From assembly GCA_028829895.1 (NCBI GenBank), contig CM054181.1, positions 5,418,001 to 5,482,000 of the forward strand: a DNA stretch of 64,000 nt, in the 5' to 3' direction. The stretch is from Sinotaia quadrata. Taxonomy: Eukaryota > Mollusca > Gastropoda > Architaenioglossa > Viviparidae. How positions within the stretch are numbered: position 1 is the stretch's first letter; each line of letters begins with the position of its first letter. The notes beneath the pieces were generated by a model. The model was not told where the DNA came from and did no database searches. It was given only the letters and a program-made list of their open reading frames with translations. Position numbers and translations under genes: made by a program. Shown here piece after piece: positions 53,140-63,475 of the stretch.

Positions 53140-53218
53140 TCACAGCACACAGCATCGCAATCGTCGTCTCTTTTTCTCATCCTGTTTTAAAAGAGGCCGT
53201 TCTTCAGCTTGAAATTTC
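53140..53218 (-). CDS. RRAS2: RRAS2 last coding exon, CAAX tail
   Basis: One base completes Arg, then [20 protein letters not shown] then RCCVL and TGA (53142-53140). The acceptor on the - strand is TTTGGTAG. Polybasic stretch plus CCVL gives the membrane anchor. Confidence 0.92.
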
Positions 53219-56200
53219 CTACCAAAGAGAATAAAAAAATAAATGTTATGATTTAGAAAGTAAAACACTTTAATACAAAGTATTCAATGTAGCTATTTTC
53301 TCAACATATAAGAGACTTGAAAATATACTGCTAAGAAAATGTTAGCCTAATCAAAAATCATGTAAAATTTAATTCTTTAACAAAAAATGGAATATATATT
53401 AGCAACATACATTTTATCACCTAACTAAAATAAGTCACATGAATCAGCAGTTAATCATTCTTCGTAACTGATAGCCATTATCAATCAATCACATTTTTTA
53501 CCCAACTGCTGGTCAATTATTATACCTGATAAACACAATCATTAAAAATCAATCACATATACACCATTAACCAGTCATTAAAAATCAATAATATTTGACC
53601 TATAATCACAGTCATTAAAATTCAATTCATTTAGACCAATATCTATTGAGTAGTATAGTAAGAAGTGGAAATAAAGCCATTACATCTATTTAAGTAGTAT
53701 GGTAAGAGGAAATAAAGCCATTACATCTATTTAAGTAGTATGGTAAGTGGAAATAAAGCCATTACACCTATTTAAGTAGTATGGTAAGAGGAAATAAAGC
53801 CATTACATCTATTTAAGTAGTATGGTAAGAGGAAATAAAGCCATTACATCTATTTAAGTAGTATGGTAAGAGGAAATAAAGCCATTACATCTATTTAAGT
53901 AGTATGGTAAGAGGAAATAAAGCCATTCCATCTATTTAAGTAGTATGGTAAGAAGAAATAAAGCCATGATGTCTATTTAAGTAGTATAAGAGGAAATAAA
54001 GCCATGATGTCTATTTAAGTAGTATAAGAGGAAATAAAGCCATGATGTATATTTAAGTAGTATAAGAGGAAATAAAGCCATGATATCTATTTAAGTAGTA
54101 TGGTAATAGGGATTAAAGCCATGATATCTATTTAAGTAGAATGCTAAGAGGAAATAACACCACAATATCTATTACCTGACAATCCGAACCAATTCATAGA
54201 ATGCTTGGTCAACGTTTGTTCTGGTTTTGGCGCTGGCCTCAATGTATTTAATTTTCAGACTCTTTGCAAGCTCCTGGCCATCATTCATGCTTACCTGTAA
54301 ATGCAAAACACTACAGGATTTAAAGTGTGTCAGAAAACATCCAAACAAACTAATTACACTACTACTAGCTAGAAAGACTGTTTGAGTTAGAAACAATATA
54401 AATAAATGACTTATTACTATTGTGAAATTCTGTTTCAAATGAAACCCTTTAAATCTTTTTAAATCATTTAAATCTTCAGTGTCTTTCTTTTGCCATCCAT
54501 TTCTATAGCTTGTTTAAAAATCTAAATAATTAAAACCTTCAGCATAATAAGTGACAATGAAGCAGCCAAATATATTTTTGTTTTTTAAGAAAAGTGATAC
54601 TAAACTAATTGTGTGGACAATCTTTGCCTAACACGTCACAGCAAATAGTTGAATCTGTTGGAGCAGATGAATCTATTGTTTCTGGGGTAGAGAGGAGAGA
54701 GACTAATCTATTGTTACTGATAGGAGAGAGACAAATCTATTGTTAGTGGGGTAGAGAGGAGAGAGAGAGAGTGGAGGGGTGTATTGTGCACAAATGCAAA
54801 TACAAAAATAAAACAGGAAGGCATTAGTGGCTGATTTATAGGTTAGGTAAAATGTTTATATAAAAACTGCAATTATTATGCTAAATAAATAGTAAAACAG
54901 AAGTATTTCTTATAATTACAATGAAGACAAATACAGTCCAGAATATTTTTGTTTACCTGAACCTATTGTTTATATATTTGATGTTAGCAATTGTCCTTGT
55001 TCACACCCCTACCCATCATTGGCATTACTTTTGTTATTGTCTTGTCATAGCAAACTGAATTTCACACCCCTACCCATCATTGGCATTACTTTTGTTATTG
55101 TCTTGTCATAGCAAACTGAATTTCACACCCCTACCCATCATTGGCATTACTTTTGTTATTGTCTTGTCATAGCAAACTGAATTTCACACCCCTACCCATC
55201 ATTGGCATTACTTTTGTTATTGTCTTGTCATAGCAAACTGAATTTCACACCTCTACCCATCATTGGCATTACTTTTGTTATTGTCTTGTCATAGCAAACT
55301 GAATTTCACACCTCTACCCATCATTGGCATTACTTTCACTATTAAGTTGTCATAGCAAACTGAATTTCACACCTCTACCCATCATTGGCATTACTTTCAC
55401 TATTAAGTTGTCATAGCAAACTGAATTTCACACCCCTACCCATCATTGGCATTACTTTTGTTATTGTCTTGTCATAGCAAACTGAATTTCACACCTCTAC
55501 CCATCATTGGCATTACTTTCACTATTAAGTTGTCATAGCAAACTGAATTTCACACCCCTACCCATCATTGGCATTACTTTTGTTATTTGTTGTCATAGCA
55601 AACTGAATTTCACACCCCTACCCATCATTGGCATTACTTTTGTTATTTGTTGTCATAGCAAACTGAATTTCACACCCCTACCCATCATTGGCATTACTTT
55701 TGTTATTTGTTATCATAGCAAACTGAATTTCTCACCCCTACCCATCATTGGCATTACTTTTGTTATTGTCTTGTCATAGCAAACTGAATTTCACACCCCT
55801 ACCCATCATTGGCATTACTTTTGTTATTGTCTTGTCATAGCAAACTGAATTTCACACCCCTACCCATCATTGGCATTACTTTTGTTATTGTCTTGTCATA
55901 GCAAACTGAATTTCACACCCCTACCCATCATTGGCATTACTTTTGTTATTGTCTTGTCATAGCAAACTGAATTTCACACCCCTACCCATCATTGGCATTA
56001 CTTTTGTTATTGTCTTGTCATAGCAAACTGAATTTCACACCTCTACCCATCATTGGCATTACTTTTGTTATTGTCTTGTCATAGCAAACTGAATTTCACA
56101 CCTCTACCCATCATTGGCATTACTTTCACTATTAAGTTGTCATAGCAAACTGAATTTCACACCCCTACCCATCATTGGCATTACTTTCACTATTAAGTTG

Positions 56201-58813
56201 TCATAGCAAACTGAATTTCACACTCCTACCCATCATTGGCATTACTTTCACTATTAAGTTGTCATAGCAAACTGAATTTCACACCTCTACCCATCATTGG
56301 CATTACTTTCACTATTAAGTTGTCATAGCAAACTGAATTTCACACCCCTACCCATCATTAGCATTACTTTCATTATTGTCTTGTCATAGCAAACTGAATT
56401 TCACACCCCTACCCATCATTGGCATTACTTTCGTTATTGTCTTGTCATAGCAAACTGAATTTCACACCCCTACCCATCATTGGCATTACTTTTGTTATTG
56501 TCTTGTCATAGCAAACTGAGTTTCTCACCCCTACCCATCATTGGCATTACTTTCGCTATTGAGTTGTCATAGCAAACTGAATTTCTCACCCCTACCCATC
56601 ATTGGCATTACTTTCGTTATTGTCTTGTCATAGCAAACTGAATTTCACACTCCTACCCATCATTGGCATTACTTTCGCTATTGAGTTGTCTTAGCAAATT
56701 GAGTTTCTCACCCCTACCCATCATTGGCATTACTTTCGTTATTGTCTTGTCATAGCAAACTGAGTTTCTCACCCCTACCCATCATTGGCATTACTTTCGC
56801 TATTGAGTTGTCATAGCAAACTGAATTTCTCACCCCTACCCATTATTGGCATTACTTTCGCTATTGAGTTGTCTTAGCAAATTGAGTTTCTCATGGCTAA
56901 AATTTTCAAGGATTGGTAAACACAATACTGTGATGTTTCTGAAAATATTTACTTTTATAAAGATACAAGATGTTGATGTATCATGATAGAGACTTTCATT
57001 GCAAAAAGATAAAAATTTCATAATAATTAAGAGATAAAAAAATTAAAACAAATTATATGTGAATTTGAACATGTGATGTTTTAAACAAATTCAACAAATC
57101 TTATGACAGTTTCAATCCAGCAATAAATTATGACGGCTTCATGTGCCAGCAACATTTTAGCTTAAAAAAAGTCTTGAATTTGTAAACAAAATCCATAGGC
57201 AATAACATTAATCAATACCTTATTCAATGAATAAGAAAGTAATTTGGAGAGAACTGACATGAAATCTTTTGGAACTTTTATAAATAAAGGGACAAAATTT
57301 TGAAAAACAAAAATTTTCGAACTGACTATTAATTTGGCAGAGGTTGTTTTTAACTTATTTTTTAAAAGCCCAGAGAAATAAGTGAAATGAAATAAAATAA
57401 AATAAAAGCAATTGGGTAAAATGTACTACTAGCAAACACCTTGAACTAACCATGGAATAAAGTATAGGAGCTGTTTCATACCACCTTTCAAAAGTGACTA
57501 AAACAGCAATCTGACACGAGTTATTTCTCACTGCACTGCTGCCTATGATCATTCATGAAATCTGCACCAGAATGTCACTTGAGGCATGTCCGTTCCAACA
57601 AGCATTCACTCTTCTATGAGCTTAGTTCATTTGACTGAAAAGATATTAAAGGGACAAAAACCCCAAACAACCTTACACTAACATTGGTGGGCATAGATAA
57701 TTAAAAGGGAGGCCTGAGATGAACACTAAGAATGTTTTACATCTACCTGAAGACAAGTCCCCTGATGACAACTGCAACACAACAAAATCCTGCTTTTAAT
57801 TTTTATAAACACATTTAACTGTTGAGCAGATATTTCAGTTCTAGAAATAACAACAAAAATAAACGCACCGTTCTTTGATTTTCAAGGTCACACTTGTTAG
57901 CTACAAGCAGCATAGGAAACTCATCCCGGTCCTTCACCCGTAAAATCTGCTTGTGAAATTTGTAGATTTCTTCAAAGCTAAAACAGAACAGAATGTCAAA
58001 AGATGAAAGATAATTTTTTTTATATAAAACATATCTTATAATTCATGACAGTCTGCTCACAATGAGCTTTATTATCTGTCATTTAAAATTTTTCACTCAA
58101 AATAATCTGTGGCAGAGTAAATTTGCCTATCCATATTTGTAAACTTAATTGTTATATAACTGTTAAACTGTCAAAGTGACCCAATCTTGGGCACTCCTTA
58201 TAATGGTATTTTTTGTAAGTGTCAGAGTTGGAGTAAACAACTTGGGTTAAGAATATGATAGAAATTGCTGATGTGATCCAAACCAGTTCCAAATGGATGA
58301 GTAGTTTTTCTGACTACTTTTTTTTACTTGTTCATCATAACAAATTCATCCAGCAGGGATGGACCAAAAGTGTAGCATCTTTATGTCTGATTCTGATATG
58401 TTTGTGGAAAGTAAGTGCTTGGAAAATGAGTTTGTGACCTCCGTTATGTCTGATTTTGAGAGCAAATAGAAGTACAAGCAGATAGACCCTGATAAGCAAA
58501 AGAACACTGACCATATAACATATTTTTCAAAATTTTTGAAAATGTACCTGGGGTGTTGAAGAGCAGAAGATTTTAGCACAAGATCTCTGCATGTTTCAAA
58601 ACAGACGGGTATTAAAGGATGCAGATTAATTTTAACCAGAAACTTACCTGTTTCTATACAAAAAGGGAATGTCTTTAGCTTGATTAAACAAAGTTTAACC
58701 AGAAACTCACCTGTTCCTGTCAGTCACTGAGTAAACAAGTAGGAAACCTTCACCAGACCGCATATACTGCTCTCTCATAGCACTGAATTCCTCTTGTCCA
58801 GCAGTGTCCAGAA
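53140..58813 (-). CDS. RRAS2: R-Ras2/TC21-like small GTPase, last four coding exons; 5' end outside window
   Basis: Four exons in consistent phase encode 135 residues and TGA. They start inside the G3 box ([20 protein letters not shown], switch II), then [20 protein letters not shown], the G4 box (NKCD), the G5 box (EASAK), [17 protein letters not shown], and a polybasic tail KKRRRLR with C-terminal CCVL. The last Leu predicts geranylgeranylation. The EEIYKF and VKDRDEF blocks and the VRKFQ tail are closer to R-Ras2 than to classical Ras or M-Ras, although FSAM is shared with M-Ras. The P-loop and switch I exons were not found up to 64,000 and should lie further right. Ras GTPases of this group signal from membranes to PI3K/Raf-type effectors. 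It converges with COPB1. Confidence 0.92.
53640..54172. repeat. 41-bp minisatellite, about 12 copies, abutting the RRAS2 exon donor
   Basis: TCTATTTAAGTAGTATGGTA then AGAGGAAATAAAGCCATTAC repeats. The last copy reaches to within a few bases of the donor at 54175 (AATATCTATTAC/CTGAC on the + strand), so the intron's first bases belong to the repeat. Confidence 0.93.
54176..54294 (-). CDS. RRAS2: RRAS2 exon with G5 box
   Basis: 39 codons plus two bases, [20 protein letters not shown] then [19 protein letters not shown], from a ATTTACAG acceptor to a GTAATA donor (- strand). EASAK is the guanine-contacting G5 motif. Confidence 0.96.
54650..54775. repeat. Purine-rich GAGA repeats
   Basis: GAGAGGAGAGAGA and ATCTATTGTTACTG motifs recur two to three times. 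The rest of 54295-55000 is intron. Confidence 0.65.
55005..56895. repeat. 61-bp minisatellite, about 31 copies, with higher-order order of variants
   Basis: Each unit has CACCCCTACCCATCATTGGC, ATTACTTT, a variable core and GTCATAGCAAACTGAATTT. Core variants include TGTTATTGTCTT, CACTATTAAGTT, TGTTATTTGTT, CGTTATTGTCTT and CGCTATTGAGTT. Variants occur in runs, and a run order is repeated. Located in the RRAS2 intron between its 54176 and 57869 exons. Confidence 0.96.
56896..57868. other. RRAS2 intron, no other feature
   Basis: AT-rich intron without recognised exon, element or repeat. Confidence 0.5.
57869..57977 (-). CDS. RRAS2: RRAS2 exon with G4 box
   Basis: One base completes Ser, then 36 codons [20 protein letters not shown] then [16 protein letters not shown], from a TTTTAG acceptor to a GTGCGT donor (- strand). 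NKCD is the guanine-specificity motif. Confidence 0.96.
58629..58720 (-). repeat. Duplicate of the RRAS2 switch II exon donor
   Basis: On the - strand the true junction GGAACAG/GTGAGTTTCTGGTTAA (exon end 58711) is echoed 63 bp into the intron by GAAACAG/GTAAGTTTCTGGTTAA (exon-like end 58648). The copy has the stronger donor consensus. Its use would read through an immediate TGA. Confidence 0.8.
58711..58813 (-). CDS. RRAS2: RRAS2 exon with G3 box and switch II
   Basis: Two bases complete a codon, then 33 codons [20 protein letters not shown] then [13 protein letters not shown] plus AG, from a TGTATAG acceptor to a GTGAGT donor (- strand). DTAGQE contains the catalytic Gln position (Q61 of Ras). 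Confidence 0.96.
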
Positions 58814-59930
58814 CTATACAAACAAAACACAGAGACAGAGAGAAATATGTGATTAGAAATGCTGCCATAATAAAGACAAGCAAGCAGAAACAAAAGTTAA
58901 TAGCGTTTAATTCTATATGACTGCTTTTTGTCTTAAATCTACATTTGTAACTGACTAAAAAGAAAAGTAAATTCTTCTAAACATGGTAAGAAAGATTTGT
59001 AAGAAAGACTTTCTGCTCTGCTAATTTATTATATTGTTAAAGCCCCCTACAATGTAGGAAACCTTAAGTACAATATTAAAAAATAATACTTGTAAGATGT
59101 TTCACACATATATATGCATGTGAACACATGTGCACACACACATGCATGCGTAGCATACAACTACATATGAAGTCAAGTCTCACAGAAAAAACCCTGAATA
59201 AGGAGGGTATTAGGTTCTGAAACACTAACAGAGATTGGGATGGGTAGGGTAAATTTGGAAACATTAACACTTTTTGTTCAAAAAAATTGCTTCCTTTTTT
59301 TAAAATCTTCACTTCAACTATCTCCACAACTAGAATTCTTCATTCTAGTGCCACTTATTTAAAATTAAAATCAACAAAGTTATTTACAAAGGGAGACAAA
59401 TGGTTCAAGCACAATCTATAATAACGAGACTGAAGCTGAAAAAAGACTGAGTCATAAATATAGCACTGAGGAAATATTTTACCAGCAACCATCATGTGTG
59501 ATGCTATACTAAGGCAGCCTCTTCATTGGTTAATCTTAGCTGAACAGTAAAATTCTCTTTACCTTTAACTAAATCATTCGATTTCTGATTTGTTTGTTCA
59601 GTTTTTAAAAATTATTTCCTTATAGTAATATATTCAGCACATCCATTTTATGTTTAAAAACATACAAAACTATCTTTTAAAATCTCTACCTTATATCTCA
59701 ATAAATAAATCAAAAACAATAACTAATCCAAGAAAACAAACAAAAAGTCATGTGTACGCTTCCTACACAATCGCTTGTTTCACTTAACAGTTGGGCTACG
59801 AACAGGGAACATATTCAGTCAGTTAAGTTAATTCGCTTAGTAATATTAATAATAATTATTATTATTTTTATTACAATTATAAAATCCTGAAAAGAATAAA
59901 TATGATAAACTGAAAAATATAACATTTATA
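58814..59930. other. RRAS2 intron, no exon found
   Basis: No P-loop (GGVGKS) or switch I (DPTIEDSY) sequence was recognised on the - strand here. Confidence 0.5.
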
Positions 59931-60082
59931 TTATTCTCAATACACACAGTGTATTTATTGATTTACTACTTATTGTTTCATTATTCTCAATACACACAGT
60001 GTATTTATTGATTTACTACTTATTGTTTCATTATTCTCAATACACACAGTGTATTTATTGATTTACTACTTATTGTTTCATT
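59930..60082. repeat. 50-bp minisatellite, three copies
   Basis: TTATTCTCAATACACACAGT and GTATTTATTGATTTACTACT recur identically three times. Confidence 0.94.
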
Positions 60083-60945
60083 AATTTATAAATTCCTGTA
60101 ATGTTTGTCTTTATAGTGAAGCATACTCTTCAACCCAAGCAGGTGAGGCAGATAATGTTTAAAATTTTGTTTCTAAAAAGCAGCATACAAAGAACAGTAA
60201 ATGGCTCTAGGTAACCAACGCAAGCAATAATTTTTAATGTCCTTTAAATCTCAGGGAGCATAAACATACAAGCCAAAAGTTAAAAAGAATGTGCTCAATC
60301 AGCATTGGTTAACACCTTTCCTCTTGAATCTAGGATTTGTATATACCAGCTTGCCATCAGGCAGTAAACAATTAAATTAATTCAACTGAAGCAAGGCTCT
60401 GTGGTTGACGCAATATCAAGAAGAGAATAACACACAATAGCAAGAAACAAAAGCGATAGATTTATGTTTATTTGGTGATAATGGTAGTAATATTTGCCCT
60501 TTCTGCATTCTGTATGTCAGATCATAAAAAAGCAAATACTGGGTATCCACAAATGCATACATGAACATATGATCACATACACACATATGCAAAGATATTA
60601 ATACACACACACTCATGAATATTAATTCAATTAATTGTTCACAGCAGCATACATCAATAATACTATAATTATATTATTTATAAGTTACTGGTATTATTTC
60701 TAAGTAAGATAAATCTAACGCACTTTAGACAGGTAACCAGGTAACTCCTATATGTTGGAACAAGATTTATCTGTTATTTAAAACAGTTATTGTATGTTAC
60801 ACATACAACTTTATTTAAGATTTTAATCCACAAGTGAAAACAGTTAACAGCAGGAAGTGGATATCAAAAAGAAATAGTTTAACTTTTTATTTCTTATCTT
60901 ATGCAGGTAGGTTGGGAGGGGGGGGATGTTAGCATGTTAGAAGAG

Positions 60946-60947
<2 letters not shown>

Positions 60948-60984
<37 letters not shown>
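60948..60984 (+). repeat. (GT)n microsatellite
   Basis: About 18 uninterrupted GT units after AAGAGAAGTG. Confidence 0.95.
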
Positions 60985-60985
<1 letters not shown>

Positions 60986-61215
60986 ATGCTTGCACAGATA
61001 CACATACTTAATGTTTCTGTTATGTTTGAATGGTATATATTAGTACAAAGGCCAGTAAATAACTTATTAACTATGTCAGCAAAACTGAGCAAAAAAATAT
61101 CGCTTCCTTGTAGAATGTTTCCCTACAGCAACCTTTGATTTGTGAAACAACAAAGAAGTCTATGCTGGTGCATTTAATAATAACACTTTAACTCATTACA
61201 TAAAATTAACATTGA

Positions 61216-61245
61216 ACGCGCGCGCGCGCGCGCACACACACACGC

Positions 61246-61295
<50 letters not shown>
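61216..61295. repeat. (CG)n(CA)n alternating purine-pyrimidine tract
   Basis: About nine CG units pass into about 28 CA units, with two CG interruptions. Strictly alternating for some 80 bp, a classical potential Z-DNA sequence. Confidence 0.95.
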
Positions 61296-61298
<3 letters not shown>

Positions 61299-61639
61299 AA
61301 GTATTAAAGTAGTGAAATTCTTACTAACACTTCTGTTAGCTCTTTAAAAACTGATTTGAAGGGGGGGGGGAAGACTTGCATAATAAAACACTAAACATAA
61401 AATACTAATACTGAATATTATGAACACTGTTAACCCTGTTAAATTAAGCAAGATACTGATATCTTTATCTGTTGTGTGGCACCAACACTAAGAGTAATAC
61501 AAATACTGTGACAGCCTTTTTTAATTATGCAAGATATTGATATGTGTATCTGTTATGTGTGTTATGTGGCATTAATACTAAGACTGTACGAGTAATACAA
61601 ATGTGACAGGCGTCTTAAATTATGCAAGAAACTGATGGT

Positions 61640-62560
61640 ATCCTTTTTGTGGCACTAACACTAAGACTAAGAGTAATAAAACACTGTTATCTGTTTCTTG
61701 GCACTAACACTAAGTAAGAGTAATAAAACACTGTTATCTGTTTCTTGGCACTAACACTAAGTAAGAGTAATAAAACACTGTTATCTGTTTCTTGGCACTA
61801 ACACTAAGTAAGAGTAATAAAACACTTGTTATCTGTTTCTTGGCACTAACACTAAGTAAGAGTAATAAAACACTGTTATCTGTTTCTTGGCACTAACACT
61901 AAGAGTAATAAAACACTGTTATCTGTTTCTTGGCACTAACACTAATACTAAGAGTAATAAAACACTGTTATCTGTTTCTTGGCACTAACACTAACACTAA
62001 GAGTAATAAAACACTGTTATCTGTTTCTTGGCACTAACACTAAGAGTAATAAAACACTGCTATCTGTTTCTTGGCACTAACACTAAGAGTAATAAAACAC
62101 TGCTATCTGTTTCTTGGCACTAACACTAAGAGTAATAAAACACTGTTATCTGTTTCTTGGCACTAACACTAAGAGTAATAAAACACTGCTATCTGTTTCT
62201 TGGCACTAACACTAAGGGTAATAAAACACTGTTATCTGTTTCTTGGCACTAACACTAAGGGTAATAAAATACTGTTATCTGTTTCTTGGCACTAACACTA
62301 AGGGTAATAAAACACTGTTATCTGTTTCTTGGCACTAACACTAAGGGTAATAAAACACTGTTATCTGTTTCTTGGCACTAACACTAAGGGTAATAAAACA
62401 CTGTTATCTGTTTCTTGGCACTAACACTAAGAGTAATAAAACACTGTTATCTGTTTCTTGGCACTAACACTAAGAGTAATAAAAGTACTGGTATCTGCTA
62501 CTTGGCACTAACACTATGAGTAATAAACATACTCTTATCTACTACTTGATACTAATAAAA
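61640..62560. repeat. ~42-bp minisatellite, about 20 copies
   Basis: TAATAAAACACTGTTATCTG and TTTCTTGGCACTAACACTAA(GAG) repeat; copies vary in the number of ACTAAC/ACTAAG steps and in GAG, GGG or GTAAGAG. Degenerate precursors begin near 61430. Confidence 0.94.
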
Positions 62561-63205
62561 ATACTGGTTTCTATTATGTGGCATTAATGCTAACAGTCAA
62601 AAAGCCTTTTGAGTACTTCGTCCAGTGAACAGTAATATAGAAGTAGGATGATGCTGGTTGCGTATAGCAGGAAGGAAGTCATACAATTAAACAAATATTT
62701 TTGATTAAGTGGAACTATTCAGACCTGTATATGTGTGCATTCAAGTGTGCATTCATGCACACATCTAACATGATTCTGACTTATCAAGTTTTATTCTCAT
62801 CAATATGCAACTAAACTTATACCCATACCCCAATGGAAGCATGAAACACTTCTATCACTGTACGTAAATATGTATAAACTTAATATGGCTACTTACACAA
62901 CAGCACAACTCTCTTTATCGTGAATACAATAAAACAATTAAAAGCAACAGATGAACTAGACACTGTTTTGACTAAGATAGGGAGAAATGTCACCTCATAT
63001 GTTATCTGTCCATAGAATAACATAGGATCAACTACAATTTACTTATTAAGATTGTTTTAAATTATGTTCCCTCTCAATGCCTGGCAAATATCACCACACA
63101 CATCAAATTATAGTTTGTTTGTTTTTTAATTTGTACTTTTAAAAAAAATTGTTGTCATGCAGTAAAATGTGAAGAGAACTTTAGTATAACTTACATATAT
63201 GAATT

Positions 63206-63475
63206 TTAACCTGTTTCAGACAACAGGAACTCAAATACATTGTTTTCAATGCATGTTTGAATTTTAGCCTGCTTCAGCAAGAAAAACTCCAATACATTGT
63301 TTTTAATGCATGTATGAATTTTCGCCTGCTTCAGCAAGAAAAACTCCAATACATTGTTTTCAATGCATGTATGAATTTTAGCCTGCTTCAGCAAGAAAAA
63401 CTCCAATACATTGTTTTCAATGCATGTATGAATTTTAGTCTGCTTCAGCAAGAAAAACTCCAATACATTGTTTCT
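63206..63475. repeat. 57-bp minisatellite, about five copies
   Basis: GCATGTATGAATTTTAGCCT, GCTTCAGCAAGAAAAACTCC and AATACATTGTTTTCAAT recur every 57 bp. Open frames on both strands through it are repeat artefacts. Confidence 0.94.

Noticed and set aside
55005..56895. CRISPR-like array
   Set aside because: Units are contiguous and 61 bp long without unique spacers, in a eukaryotic intron. The same reasoning excludes the other arrays.
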